Shown one piece after another: positions 9,347-18,145 of a stretch of DNA of 64,000 nucleotides; positions within the stretch are counted from its first letter, which is position 1, and each line of letters begins with the position of its first letter. The DNA is taken from assembly GCF_000420265.1 (NCBI RefSeq), contig NZ_ATUP01000001.1, positions 2,418,001 through 2,482,000 of the forward strand, written 5' to 3'. The position numbers and the translations under genes are program-made. This DNA comes from Oceanicaulis alexandrii DSM 11625 (GTDB taxonomy: Bacteria; Pseudomonadota; Alphaproteobacteria; Caulobacterales; Maricaulaceae). The notes beneath the pieces were generated by a model. The model was given only the letters and a program-made list of their open reading frames with translations. It was not told the DNA's origin and did not search any database.

Positions 9347-9369
9347 AAAAGGGCGGCTCTGCGCCGCCC
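9347..9369 (-). terminator. Rho-independent terminator of the polyprenyl synthase gene
   Basis: On the minus strand GGGCGGC, a five-base loop and GCCGCCC form a perfect 7-bp stem followed by TTTT. It lies 7 bases after the stop codon of the polyprenyl synthase gene and before the M14 peptidase gene. Confidence 0.85.
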
Positions 9370-9376
9370 TCAAGGA

Positions 9377-10393
9377 TCAGTATGCGCGTTCCACAACAAA
9401 CTCGGGCAGGGCGGCCAGCGCCTCTGTCCACTCGTTGCGAGGCGCGATGTTGAGCGCATTGACCGCGTTCGCGGCATGGGCGCGGGCGGCTTCGAGCGTG
9501 GCGTCAAGCGCGCCATGCTTTGTCAGGATGGCGAGCGCTTCGTCGAAATCAGCGTCCGACTGCTCGCCATCGCTGATCACACGTTTCCAGAAAGCGCGTT
9601 CTTGATCATCTGCCGCTTCCAGCGCCAGCGCGACGGGCAGGGTGATCTTGCCTTCGCGGAAATCATCGCCGGTGTTCTTGCCGAGCTCAGCCGCCATGCC
9701 GCCATAATCAAGCGCGTCATCGACCAGCTGGAAGGCGAGGCCCAGCTCGCGACCATAGGTCTCAAGCCCGTCTTCGACCGCCTTGTCCGAGCCGTTCAGG
9801 ATCGGCGCCACCTGGGCGGCGGCCGAGAACAGCGCGGCGGTCTTGGCGTCGATGATGCTCATATATTCAGCGCGGCTGATGTCGATATTGCGCACGGCGG
9901 CCAGCTGGCGCACCTCGCCTTCGGCGATCACCGACGCGGCGCGGCTGAGCACATGAAGCGCGTCCATGGAGCCCGCATCGACCATCATCATGAAAGAGCG
10001 CGCGAACAGGAAATCGCCGACCAGCACGGAATGCGCGTTGCCCCAGACGGCGTTGGCGGGCGCCTTGCCGCGGCGCAGCTCGCTTTCGTCCACCACGTCA
10101 TCATGAAGCAGCGTCGCGGAGTGGATGTATTCCACCGCCGCCGCCAATGACACATGGCCCGCGCCTTCATAGCCCAGCATGCGCGCGGCTGTGACGGTGA
10201 TCAGCGGCCGGATGCGCTTGCCCCCCGCAGCCACCAGATAGTCGGCCGTTTGCGGGATCGAATGGGTGGCGCTGGCCATACGTTCTTCGATCACGGCCTC
10301 AACAGCGGCCATGTCATCGCTGGCGAGCGTCGCCAGCCGGATCACCGGATTCACCGGTTCTGCCGGAATATCTGCCTGAGGGAGTCCGTTCAC
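9377..10393 (-). CDS. ispB: Long-chain polyprenyl diphosphate synthase (octaprenyl/decaprenyl type)
   Basis: Makes the long isoprenoid tail of ubiquinone by successive condensation of isopentenyl diphosphate. Two aspartate-rich motifs are visible: LLHDDVVDESELRRG (first DDxxD-type) and QLVDDALDYGG (second), plus the GGKRIRP substrate motif. No bulky residue pattern typical of short-chain synthases was seen, and a separate ispA lies at 58016. I chose GTG 10393 because AAGGGG sits 7 bases upstream; an in-frame ATG at 10447 has no clear ribosome binding site. The chain length made cannot be read from sequence alone. Followed by a clear terminator. Confidence 0.88.
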   Translation of the reverse strand: MNGLPQADIPAEPVNPVIRLATLASDDMAAVEAVIEERMASATHSIPQTADYLVAAGGKRIRPLITVTAARMLGYEGAGHVSLAAAVEYIHSATLLHDDVVDESELRRGKAPANAVWGNAHSVLVGDFLFARSFMMMVDAGSMDALHVLSRAASVIAEGEVRQLAAVRNIDISRAEYMSIIDAKTAALFSAAAQVAPILNGSDKAVEDGLETYGRELGLAFQLVDDALDYGGMAAELGKNTGDDFREGKITLPVALALEAADDQERAFWKRVISDGEQSDADFDEALAILTKHGALDATLEAARAHAANAVNALNIAPRNEWTEALAALPEFVVERAY

Positions 10394-10526
10394 CCCGAGC
10401 CCCTTGATGTTCTCGTTCAGCGCGCCGCACAATAGGTGGCGCCCCATGACGCGGCAAGCACATGACGCTGTGCGAACGCATTGGATGGTTCATTATGCCT
10501 CAACACCATATAGGGCGGAGACCTAA

Positions 10527-10748
10527 ATGATCGAAGTGCTGGCGACAAACGATCCCGTGAAACTGAGTTTCGCCCAGGCGATTCTCAAGGAGGCGGGGAT
10601 CGAGGCGGTGACGCTGGACGAGCAGACCTCCTCGACCTTTGGCGGGGCGCTGCCCTGGATCAAGCGCCGGATTCTGGTCCGGGAGCAGGATGCCGATCGC
10701 GCCAAGGCCATGCTGATTGATGCGCTCAAGGACGATGCGGAACAGTGA
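10527..10748 (+). CDS. DUF2007-like small putative signal-transducing protein
   Basis: 73 residues beginning MIEVLATNDPVKLSFAQAIL, with an alpha/beta pattern and a C-terminal VREQDADRAKAMLIDAL typical of DUF2007 proteins. The biochemical role is not known; the family is small, soluble and often beside a TrmN6-type methyltransferase, as here. GGAG lies 10 bases before the ATG. Its stop overlaps the GTG start of the next gene. Divergent from the polyprenyl synthase gene across about 130 bases that should hold both promoters. Confidence 0.8.
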   Translation: MIEVLATNDPVKLSFAQAILKEAGIEAVTLDEQTSSTFGGALPWIKRRILVREQDADRAKAMLIDALKDDAEQ

Positions 10749-11476
10749 CCCGTGCGCCGGACGCCTTTCTGGGCGGCAAGATCAAACTGCACCAGCTTGA
10801 AGACGGCTATCGCGCCGGCATGGACGCGGCGGTGCTGGCGGCGGCGCTGGGGCTAAAGCCGGGCCAGCGCGCGCTCGAGTTCGGCTGCGGCGCGGGCGCG
10901 GCGCTGCTGAGCGCGGCGGCGCTGTATCCAGACGCCCACCTGACCGGGATCGAGCGGGATCCTGAAGCCGCCGCCCTGGCGCAGAGCAATATCGTGCTGA
11001 ACGGGTGTGAAGACCGGGTCTCGGTGACCGAGGGTGATGCGCTGGGCTTCAGGGCCGCGCGCGAGCTGGATGCGGTGTTCTTCAACCCACCCTTCTTTGA
11101 CGACCCGACGACCTTGCGCGCGCCCAAGAGCGGAAAAACACCCGCCTGGATGTCGGACGCCGGGCTTGAGGCGTGGATGGAAGCGGGGCTCAAACGGCTC
11201 AAATCAGGCGGGGTGCTGACGGTGATCCAGCGCGCCGACCGGCTTGATGATCTGCTTCTCGCGTTGAAAGGGCGGGCGGGCGCGGTCGTCATCCTGCCTG
11301 TTCAGGCGCGCGCCGCAGAGCCCGCAAAGCGGGTGCTGGTGCAGGCGACCAAGACCGGCAAGGGGCCGCTTCAACTCCTGCCGCCCCTGACCTTGCACGA
11401 AACCGGCGGATCAGGCATCACGCCGGAGGCTGACGCCATCTTCCGCGGCGAGCGCCGCCTTGCCTTGCGCCGCTAA
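10745..11476 (+). CDS. trmN6: tRNA1(Val) (adenine-N6)-methyltransferase-like protein
   Basis: 243 residues, GTG start inside the preceding stop codon. Rossmann methyltransferase: SAM loop LEFGCGAGAALLS near 40, acidic residue of motif II in GIERDP, and the catalytic NPPFFDDP motif near 115, as in N6-adenine methyltransferases of the TrmN6/YfiC group. Those enzymes modify A37 of tRNA1Val. The N-terminal FLGGKIKLHQLEDGYRAGMD segment is also typical. The exact target in this organism is inferred from family only. Confidence 0.85.
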   Translation: MTRAPDAFLGGKIKLHQLEDGYRAGMDAAVLAAALGLKPGQRALEFGCGAGAALLSAAALYPDAHLTGIERDPEAAALAQSNIVLNGCEDRVSVTEGDALGFRAARELDAVFFNPPFFDDPTTLRAPKSGKTPAWMSDAGLEAWMEAGLKRLKSGGVLTVIQRADRLDDLLLALKGRAGAVVILPVQARAAEPAKRVLVQATKTGKGPLQLLPPLTLHETGGSGITPEADAIFRGERRLALRR

Positions 11477-11515
11477 AACCCCCAACTGTTCCCTATCTGG
11501 TTGGAGAGACAAAGA

Positions 11516-12361
11516 ATGTCAGCAAAAGACACCCTGAGTGCGGCCTGGACGAAAGCGCAAAAGACTGTCCGTCAGCTTCTGGGACAGGACACGCCGCTGG
11601 TGCCGGTGATCCGCCTTGAAGGCATGATCATGTCGGGGGGACGCAATGCGAACGCGTTGAACCTGCAGCGGGTTGAGAAACAGATCGAGCGCGCTTTCTC
11701 GATCCAGGATGCGCCTGCCGTCGCCTTGCTGATCAATTCGCCTGGCGGCAGCCCGGTGCAGTCGCGCCTGATCCATGAACGCATCCGCGCGCTGGCGGAG
11801 GAGAAGGACAAGCCGGTTCTCGCCTTCTGCGAAGATGTGGCCGCGTCGGGCGGGTATTTCCTGGCGGTGTCGGGCGATGAGATCTTTGTCGATCCCGCCA
11901 CGATCATTGGCTCGATCGGGGTGATCAACGCCAGCTTTGGCTTCACTGAAGCCATGGACAAGCTGGGCGTCGAACGCCGGGTGAAGACCGCCGGCAAGAG
12001 CAAGCTGATCGCAGACCCGTTCTCGCCTGAAACCGATCAGCAGAAAAAGCGCATGGAGCGGCTTCTGAATTCGGTGCACAGCCAGTTCATCGACCTCGTC
12101 AAAGCGCGCCGCGGCGACATGCTCAAACCCAAAAAGGGCGAAGAGCTGTTTGACGGCTCGGTCTTCACCGGAACCGAAGCGATCGAAAACGGCATCGCTG
12201 ACGAGATCGGCGATCTGCGCACCGTGCTGAAAGCGCGCTTTGGCAAGGACACCCGCACAAAAGTCTTCACCCCCGCCAGTCAGGGGCCGCTCAGCCGCCT
12301 GTTCGGGATCGCTCTTGACGGCGTGGAGCTGCGCGCCGCCTGGGCGCGCTTCGGGCTCTAG
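11516..12361 (+). CDS. S49-family serine peptidase (SppA/SohB-like)
   Basis: 281 residues from ATG 11516 with GGAGA 8 bases upstream. The single S49 domain has INSPGGSP near residue 84, the nucleophile region EDVAASGGYFLA (Ser about 121), GSIGVI near 138 and the general-base Lys in the VKTAGKSKL segment near 160. There is no obvious N-terminal membrane segment, unlike E. coli SppA or SohB, so it may work at the membrane with help of the tiny membrane protein encoded 2 bases downstream. Such enzymes degrade signal peptides or membrane-protein fragments. Confidence 0.88.
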   Translation: MSAKDTLSAAWTKAQKTVRQLLGQDTPLVPVIRLEGMIMSGGRNANALNLQRVEKQIERAFSIQDAPAVALLINSPGGSPVQSRLIHERIRALAEEKDKPVLAFCEDVAASGGYFLAVSGDEIFVDPATIIGSIGVINASFGFTEAMDKLGVERRVKTAGKSKLIADPFSPETDQQKKRMERLLNSVHSQFIDLVKARRGDMLKPKKGEELFDGSVFTGTEAIENGIADEIGDLRTVLKARFGKDTRTKVFTPASQGPLSRLFGIALDGVELRAAWARFGL

Positions 12362-12363
12362 CC

Positions 12364-12510
12364 ATGCTGGAGCTGACGCTTCTTCTGGCGGCGGGCGCGG
12401 TGGTGGCGTTCATCTTCCTCACCAAGCCCGCCAGGACCCGCCGCGACAAGACGGCCGATGCGGCGGCTGAGGCCGTGCGTCGCAAACTGGAACGCGACGG
12501 GCGAGAATAG
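12364..12510 (+). CDS. 48-residue single-pass membrane protein
   Basis: A small frame starting 2 bases after the S49 stop. The product begins MLELTLLLAAGAVVAFIFL, one membrane helix, and continues with a charged tail (KPARTRRDK ... AVRRKLERDGRE). High GC and third-position bias match its neighbours, and I recall a similarly placed small protein between S49 peptidase and glyQ genes in other alphaproteobacteria. Probably translationally coupled to the peptidase. Function unknown; a membrane anchor or regulator of the peptidase is a guess. Confidence 0.6.
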   Translation: MLELTLLLAAGAVVAFIFLTKPARTRRDKTADAAAEAVRRKLERDGRE

Positions 12511-12664
12511 GGCCAGTTGGCTCACATCCCGAAGCCGCCGCCAAGAAACCACTCTGACAGCACATTCGTTCAGGCGCGAACACCTTGTAGAGAAAATTCT
12601 GGAAAGGCGGCGTGCCTGGCTTCTTTTCTCGAAGAAGAGCTATGCCTGCAATTGGTGTAAAGGC

Positions 12665-13426
12665 TTATTTCTTTCTTATGAGGTAGCCGTCTTTTGCGAC
12701 AGTAACTTGTAGCTTGTGGTTCAGCTCTTTGTTTATTTCGAATTCATTGTGGTTCTTTAGCCAGGATTCAACGGCTGTTTTGGGATTGTCGCCCGGCCCC
12801 CAAGGCCGGTCGAAGAGCAAGGAATCCTCAAGGTCGTCAATAATTGTATCAAAGACGATGCAATAGCTCCCGACAGAGACGAGCGGCGCATACGCTTCCA
12901 GCTCCTGCAGCACATGATCATGGCCATGATGGCTGTCGAGGCAGACCAGAACGGTCTTCGCATCTCCCACAGCACGGCGCACGGATGCGATGACGTCTGT
13001 GTCCACTGAAGACCCTTCAATCATCGTAATGCGATTTTTGAACGGATGCTTGTCGATGGCTTGCCGGGTGTGGGGTCGGATATCAATATCGACACCAATG
13101 ACGCGCCGCTGGCTTGAAACCTGTTGGCCTGTCGCTTCCATCTCGCTGAGGTCCAGCAGCGCCAGTAAAGAGGCGGACAAGCTCAGCGAGCCGCCGCGCG
13201 CGATACCGGTTTCCACAATTACATCGGGACGCACCTGCCAGACGATTTCCTGCAGCGCCATGATGTCCTGCGGGTATTGTATGATGGGTACGCCTAACCA
13301 GTTGAAGTTATAGGAGTACTGAGCTGCAATTGAGGCCTCGAGAAAGGCCTTGGCTGCAGACTCCAAGTCAGCGTCCTGCGACATCGTCTGCAGGCGCTTC
13401 CTGACTTCGGTCTCATACTGATCCAC
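12665..13426 (-). CDS. CmcI-like (cephalosporin hydroxylase family) SAM-dependent O-methyltransferase
   Basis: 253 residues. The region VIVETGIARGGSLSLSASLLA (about 70-90) is the SAM-binding start of the CmcI/rhamnosyl O-methyltransferase family, followed by GVDIDIRPHTRQAIDKHP, IEGSSVD, and LVCLDSHHGHDHVLQELE with the metal-binding acidic/His pattern. Members methylate sugar hydroxyls in surface glycans. It is the last gene of the minus-strand sugar cassette and overlaps the preceding gene by 14 bases, so it likely decorates the same glycan. Confidence 0.85.
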   Translation of the reverse strand: MDQYETEVRKRLQTMSQDADLESAAKAFLEASIAAQYSYNFNWLGVPIIQYPQDIMALQEIVWQVRPDVIVETGIARGGSLSLSASLLALLDLSEMEATGQQVSSQRRVIGVDIDIRPHTRQAIDKHPFKNRITMIEGSSVDTDVIASVRRAVGDAKTVLVCLDSHHGHDHVLQELEAYAPLVSVGSYCIVFDTIIDDLEDSLLFDRPWGPGDNPKTAVESWLKNHNEFEINKELNHKLQVTVAKDGYLIRKK

Positions 13427-14483
13427 TGAACATGCCTCTTAATGTAAAACGATCACCGACAATGCTCTGAATTTCATCTAGATAATTCGCATTCATGACG
13501 GTGATTTCAGTGCCTGCAGGCAAGTCTTTCAAGCCCGCTTCCGCACTCATGACTTCCAGCCCTGTGGACGCCAGAAAACGTCCTTGCTTGGCGGGATTGA
13601 TGTCGATGACCCGCTGTACGGCGCAGCCCGCGCGCTGGCATAGCAGAGCGTAAATAACGCCTTTTGAGGCTCCGCCCCAGATCACCGGCTGAGCTCCTTG
13701 CTGCGCGCTCACTTCTTCCTCCACGCCCTTCATGAAGTCGTCCGGAAAACGCACAGCATGATCAGGCCGATAGGTCGGGACACGCAAGGTGGAGAGGTCG
13801 CAGATGACGCGCAGATACTGGCCATCAAAACCACGATCAGCGAACAGGACCCGCCCGAACATGTTGTGGAAGTCTGACAGCCTGAAATAGTTGACGTGCT
13901 CGTAGAAGATGTCGAACCAGGCGCGCGCTTCACAAATCCAGTCAAAACACGGCACTTCGATGTAGATGAGTGTTCCCGGGTCTGCCTTGGTGGCCATGCC
14001 GGCTAAAAATCCGACTGGATCCGGTACGTGCTCCAGCACATGTCTCAGCACAATATGGCTGCCCGCCAGAGGCTCCTGTCCCGTAAAGGGCGCGCTGACA
14101 ATATCGCCGTCATCCCCAACATAGGCGGGATCATAACCGCGCACCTGTCCGCCCCGCTCCCGCAGCACCTGCAGAAAGCGCCCCATCCCGCAGCCAATCT
14201 CGACAAAGGACGGTCCGCGCATCTGCTCCAGAACAAGGTCGGCAACGTCTTTGAGATGCGCTTCAAACCGCGGGCTGAACCCTTGATCGTTCTCGTAATC
14301 CTGATCGTAGACCACGAGGTCAGGTTCAAAGGCCGCATTGTAGACCAGTCCTGTCTGAAGGCACTCGACCAGATGGATATCCCCGGTCGGGCTGTTCAAT
14401 GCGGCTTGGCGGGTGTCGAACATCTTGTTCTGTAACGCCGGATAGCCTTCAAAGCGGAGAAGGGTTTTGAGCGTCGAGGTCAT
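13413..14483 (-). CDS. C-methyltransferase-like protein (TylCIII/NovU type) with degenerate zinc finger
   Basis: 356 residues: SAM motif FVEIGCGMGRFLQVL near 95, the family signature DIFYEHVNYF near 190 (the Tyr-Glu-His group used by sugar C-methyltransferases), and the C-terminal IWGGASKGVIYALL domain. The N-terminal zinc-binding domain of the family normally carries two CxxC pairs; here only one Cys (CLQTGLVYN) is left, so zinc binding is unlikely. A second copy with an intact finger is encoded at 15329-16549. Overlaps its neighbours by 4 and 14 bases, so one transcript is likely. Confidence 0.83.
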   Translation of the reverse strand: MTSTLKTLLRFEGYPALQNKMFDTRQAALNSPTGDIHLVECLQTGLVYNAAFEPDLVVYDQDYENDQGFSPRFEAHLKDVADLVLEQMRGPSFVEIGCGMGRFLQVLRERGGQVRGYDPAYVGDDGDIVSAPFTGQEPLAGSHIVLRHVLEHVPDPVGFLAGMATKADPGTLIYIEVPCFDWICEARAWFDIFYEHVNYFRLSDFHNMFGRVLFADRGFDGQYLRVICDLSTLRVPTYRPDHAVRFPDDFMKGVEEEVSAQQGAQPVIWGGASKGVIYALLCQRAGCAVQRVIDINPAKQGRFLASTGLEVMSAEAGLKDLPAGTEITVMNANYLDEIQSIVGDRFTLRGMFSGSV

Positions 14484-15325
14484 GACCGGCTATCCCCGAT
14501 AGCTGGAGCGGCGCTCCAGGGCTCGCCCACCAGGCAAGCCGGATCGTCAGGTCGATCAGGCCGAGCCCCAAACCGCAACAAGTCATCGCGGCCGTATTCG
14601 GCCGCGATGCGTTGCGCGAAATTGGCGACAGTGACGGGGTCGCCCGAACAGATATTGGCGGCGCCGGAAGTTTCAGACAAAGCGAACCGGGACAGCTGCT
14701 CACCGACTGCATCCACATGCATGTAGTCGCGAATCTGGCGACCGGAGGTCAATTCGGCGACTTGCCCCGCCGCGAGACGGGCGCGCAAGTACGGCGTCAG
14801 CCTGCGAGGGTCTTCCTGCCCGCCATAAATGTGGAACAACCTGGCCCAGGCGAAGTCTGAGTCTGCGCGCTCGTATGCTGCGAGCAGAGTCTGGTAAACG
14901 CCTGCTTTGGCGCACGCATAAACAGATACGGGCGCGAGCGGGGTCTGAGGTGTGAGATAGCCATAGTTCGCATCATATTCCAGACAGGTTCCGACACCGA
15001 CAAACCTGCTAATACCCAGCTCAAGCGCTTCATGGGCGAGCCTGAGGGTGCCGGACACGCATACGAGATTGTCCAGAGCATGCAGATAGTCCCGGGCGTC
15101 CACATACCAGGCAAGATGGATGACGAGATCGATCCCGTTCAGGGCCGCGCGAAGCTCGCCATCGGAAGCCGTGAACAAGTCGGGCAAGACGACATGCTCA
15201 TCTGCGCTTGCAAGTGTCTGCGACGGGTCCCGGACCACACATCGGAGCACATGACCCGAACGAGACAGTGATGGCAGGAGCGCTCGGCCGATATATCCCG
15301 TGGCGCCCGTGATTAGAATGCGCAC
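14480..15325 (-). CDS. NAD(P)-dependent sugar epimerase/reductase (extended SDR)
   Basis: 281 residues. N-terminal ITGATGYIGRAL is the TGxxGxxG nucleotide motif of extended SDRs, and VYACAKAG near 135 is the catalytic YxxxK. The C-terminal part binds nucleotide-sugars in this family. In a cassette with CDP-glucose dehydratase and C-methyltransferases, it most likely reduces the 4-keto group of the sugar; the stereochemistry cannot be predicted. Its stop overlaps the start of the next methyltransferase. Confidence 0.85.
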   Translation of the reverse strand: MRILITGATGYIGRALLPSLSRSGHVLRCVVRDPSQTLASADEHVVLPDLFTASDGELRAALNGIDLVIHLAWYVDARDYLHALDNLVCVSGTLRLAHEALELGISRFVGVGTCLEYDANYGYLTPQTPLAPVSVYACAKAGVYQTLLAAYERADSDFAWARLFHIYGGQEDPRRLTPYLRARLAAGQVAELTSGRQIRDYMHVDAVGEQLSRFALSETSGAANICSGDPVTVANFAQRIAAEYGRDDLLRFGARPDRPDDPACLVGEPWSAAPAIGDSRS

Positions 15326-15328
15326 GCC

Positions 15329-16549
15329 TCAAGCCTCCGGAATGTCGGATGTGATGAATTGAGTGCCATGGCGTTTCAAGTGCGCCAACTGGCGTTCGAT
15401 TTCATCCGCAATGTTCCACGGGAAGATCACCAGATAATCAGGCGGGTCCTGCTCAAGCACTTCGGGCGAGCGGATGGGGATATGGCTTCCAGGCAAGAGC
15501 TTGCCTTGCTTGGACGGGGCCGCATCGCACACATATGGCAGCAAATCCGGTTTGATCCCGGCATAATTGAGCAAGGTGTTGCCTTTCGCCGCGGCGCCAT
15601 ACCCTGCAACGCTGCGCCCATCCCGTTGCGCACTCAGCAAGAAGCGAAGGAACGCGTTCTTGCGCGCATTCGCTTGACCCTGGAATGGCGCATACCCCTC
15701 AGCCCGATCGAGGCTTGCGGCGCGTTCCTGCGCCAGCACCGCATGGACAGCCTCAGTTTCCATATGGCCTGCGCCTTGAAGGCAGCCCCAGACCCGCAAA
15801 CTCCCGCCATGGGTCGGCAAGCGCTCTACATCAAAGACCCGGAGGCCGCATGCATTGAAGATCTGCCGCACTGAAAGCAATGAAAGGTAGGAATAATGCT
15901 CGTGATAGATCGTATCGAACTGGCAGTCCCGGATCAGATTCAGCAGGTGTGGGAATTCCAGGCTGACGACACCTTCAGGCGAAAGCAGTTGCGCTAGACC
16001 TTCAGTGAAATCAACAATGTCGGGGACGTGGGCGTAGACATTATTGGCCAAGACAAGGTCCGCGGGGCGACGTTCGGCCAGCATACGGGCCAACTCCGAA
16101 CCAAAAAACGCCTCCACCACCTCAATACCGGCTGCGCGTGCGGCTGCGGCCGTGCTGGCCGTTGGCTCCACCCCTAAACAGGGGATCTCAGCCTGCTTCA
16201 TGTATTGAAGAAGATACCCGTCATTCGAGCCGATCTCGATGACAGAGCTGTTTGCTGACAGAGCGAACCGTTCAATCGTGGTTTCACAGTATTGACGCGC
16301 ATGCCTCAGCCAGGATGTGGAAGTTGATGAGAAATAGGCGTAATCCGCCGAAAAGAGGCGCTCTCGTTCAGTGAAGTCCTCTGTCTGCACGAGCCAGCAG
16401 GCTTCACAGACTCCGACGCGCAAGGGAAATGTCAGCTCCGCAGAATTCGCCGCTTCGGGCTCAATATAGGCGTTAGACGGCGGCGCATGCCCCAGATCGA
16501 CCAGGGTGCGGGAGACAGGCGACGCGCAATGACGGCATGAAAAGGTCAT
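15329..16549 (-). CDS. Sugar C-methyltransferase (TylCIII/NovU type)
   Basis: 406 residues with all three domains of the family: an N-terminal zinc finger (CRHC near 5-8 and CEAC near 48-51), a SAM-binding core (VIEIGSNDGYLLQY near 107), the catalytic signature TIYHEHYSYLSL near 215, and a C-terminal nucleotide-like domain (VAGYGAAAKGNTLLNYAG). Enzymes of this type add a methyl carbon to C3 of 4-keto deoxysugars bound to a nucleotide. Starts within the stop of the epimerase gene before it. Confidence 0.88.
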   Translation of the reverse strand: MTFSCRHCASPVSRTLVDLGHAPPSNAYIEPEAANSAELTFPLRVGVCEACWLVQTEDFTERERLFSADYAYFSSTSTSWLRHARQYCETTIERFALSANSSVIEIGSNDGYLLQYMKQAEIPCLGVEPTASTAAAARAAGIEVVEAFFGSELARMLAERRPADLVLANNVYAHVPDIVDFTEGLAQLLSPEGVVSLEFPHLLNLIRDCQFDTIYHEHYSYLSLLSVRQIFNACGLRVFDVERLPTHGGSLRVWGCLQGAGHMETEAVHAVLAQERAASLDRAEGYAPFQGQANARKNAFLRFLLSAQRDGRSVAGYGAAAKGNTLLNYAGIKPDLLPYVCDAAPSKQGKLLPGSHIPIRSPEVLEQDPPDYLVIFPWNIADEIERQLAHLKRHGTQFITSDIPEA

Positions 16550-17094
16550 AATTCAACAGGTTGAATGCGTGAGAGAGAGGGGAGGGCGCGGTCTTTCTGC
16601 GATACCTCAACGACAGGGAGCGGCCAAGCGATATCCAGATCCGGGTCATCATGGCGGACCCCGCCCTCAGCCTGTGGCGCGTAAGTGCTGGAATGCAGGT
16701 AAATCAATCGGGCGTCATCTGTCAGCGCCTGGAATCCGTGTGCGACGCCGCGTGGGATGTAAACCGCATTGTGCCGCGATGAATCCAGCGTCACAGCCAG
16801 CCATTGTCCGAAACTTCTCGAGTGCGCCCTCAAGTCCACCAGGACGTCGAAGACTGCCCCGGACACGCACTGGACCAACTTGATCTCGGCATGAGGCGGA
16901 TACTGGAAATGCATCCCGCGAACGGCCCCTCGCACTTTTGTCAGCGAACGGTTGTGCTGCACCCATCGCGTGTTCAGCCCGTGATCTGAAAACGTGGATT
17001 CACAATAGAACCGGGAGAATTCTCCCCTGTGATCGGCATGAACCGGCGCACTGATCTCGAAGGCGCCCTCGATGGACAATGGTTCAATCTTCAC
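16546..17094 (-). CDS. dTDP-4-dehydrorhamnose 3,5-epimerase family protein
   Basis: 182 residues with the RmlC cupin pattern: HADHRGEFSRFYCESTF near 20, VRGMHFQYPPHAE near 60 with the catalytic His, VFDVLVDLR, and YIPRGVAHGFQAL near 118. In this setting, beside CDP-glucose genes and with no rmlA/B/D, its substrate is more likely a CDP- than a dTDP-linked 4-keto-6-deoxysugar. ATGA overlap with the dehydratase gene upstream. Confidence 0.87.
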   Translation of the reverse strand: MKIEPLSIEGAFEISAPVHADHRGEFSRFYCESTFSDHGLNTRWVQHNRSLTKVRGAVRGMHFQYPPHAEIKLVQCVSGAVFDVLVDLRAHSRSFGQWLAVTLDSSRHNAVYIPRGVAHGFQALTDDARLIYLHSSTYAPQAEGGVRHDDPDLDIAWPLPVVEVSQKDRALPSLSRIQPVEL

Positions 17095-18143
17095 GTCTGC
17101 GCCTCATAGGCGAGAATCTGGTTCTGCGTGAGGGTGACCGGGTCAACTCCCTCATGGACCTGATGATACCAGTCAATTGTCTCCGTCACGGCGCGCTCGA
17201 AACTCCAGCGCGGTCGCCACTCCAGAAGGTCGAGCGCCAGCTCGGCGTTCAGCCGCAGCGTTTTCGATTCCGGCAGAGAGGAACTGGAAGGGGCTGTCTC
17301 CACATCTCCGGGCCATTGCTTTAACGCGACCTCCACGAGGTCGGAGACCGAGCGCCTGTCGTCTTTCGCGGGACCGAAATTGAAAGCGCGCTGGAACTGG
17401 TTCGTCTCGGGTTTTGTCAGGGCTTCAGCCAGACGAAGATATCCCGCCAGAGGGTCAAGCACATGTTGCCAGGGCCGAATGCTGGACGGGTTGCGCAATT
17501 TCAGGGTTTTCTCCGCCGCCAGGGCTCTCACCAGGTCCGGAACAATACGATCTTCCGCATAGTCCCCGCCTCCGATCACATTTCCAGCGCGAGCGGTCGC
17601 CAGACGCGCTCCGCCGTCTGTGAAATACGATTGTCTGTAGCTATGGACCGCAAGTTCGCTGGCGGCTTTTGATGCAGAATAAGGATCGTTACCCCCTAAC
17701 CGGTCCGACTCTTCGAATGATTCACCTGTCTCTGCATTGGCGTAAACCTTGTCGGTCGTCACCATGACGACCGCACACATGGCGCCCGTCTCACGAAGAG
17801 CCTCCATCAAATTGACGGAGCCGAGCAGATTGGTCCGCCAGGTTTCAAGCGGGTCGCGATAGGACCTGCGCACCAGGGAGCAGGCGGCCATGTGTATGAT
17901 GACGTCAGGCTGAGCCTCATCCAGGCGCGCCCGTAAAGCAGCGTAGTCGCGGATGTCGACGATACGATGGTCCAGTCGGTTTTCATGATCCAGGCGCACG
18001 AACAAGTCGCTAGGACCTTCAGGCGGCAAGGCCGCACCGAAGACGTTCGCCCCCTTCATCAAGAGTTGTTCTGACAACCATGCGCCCTTGAATCCGGTGT
18101 GACCGGTGATCAGGACACGTTGACGGGACCAGAAATCCGTCAT
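17091..18143 (-). CDS. rfbG: CDP-glucose 4,6-dehydratase
   Basis: Converts CDP-glucose to CDP-4-keto-6-deoxyglucose, the branch point for 3,6-dideoxy and branched sugars. 350 residues, extended SDR: VLITGHTGFKGAWLSEQL near 10-27 (the GHTGFKG motif is typical of RfbG), TTDKVYAN near 128, and YSASKAASE near 152 with the catalytic YxxxK. Two bases downstream of rfbF, its metabolic partner. Confidence 0.92.
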   Translation of the reverse strand: MTDFWSRQRVLITGHTGFKGAWLSEQLLMKGANVFGAALPPEGPSDLFVRLDHENRLDHRIVDIRDYAALRARLDEAQPDVIIHMAACSLVRRSYRDPLETWRTNLLGSVNLMEALRETGAMCAVVMVTTDKVYANAETGESFEESDRLGGNDPYSASKAASELAVHSYRQSYFTDGGARLATARAGNVIGGGDYAEDRIVPDLVRALAAEKTLKLRNPSSIRPWQHVLDPLAGYLRLAEALTKPETNQFQRAFNFGPAKDDRRSVSDLVEVALKQWPGDVETAPSSSSLPESKTLRLNAELALDLLEWRPRWSFERAVTETIDWYHQVHEGVDPVTLTQNQILAYEAQT

Positions 18144-18145
18144 GG

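Noticed and set aside
12458-12712. 84-residue frame between the small membrane protein and the CmcI-like gene
   Set aside because: It overlaps the small membrane protein out of frame and has no motif or ribosome binding site.
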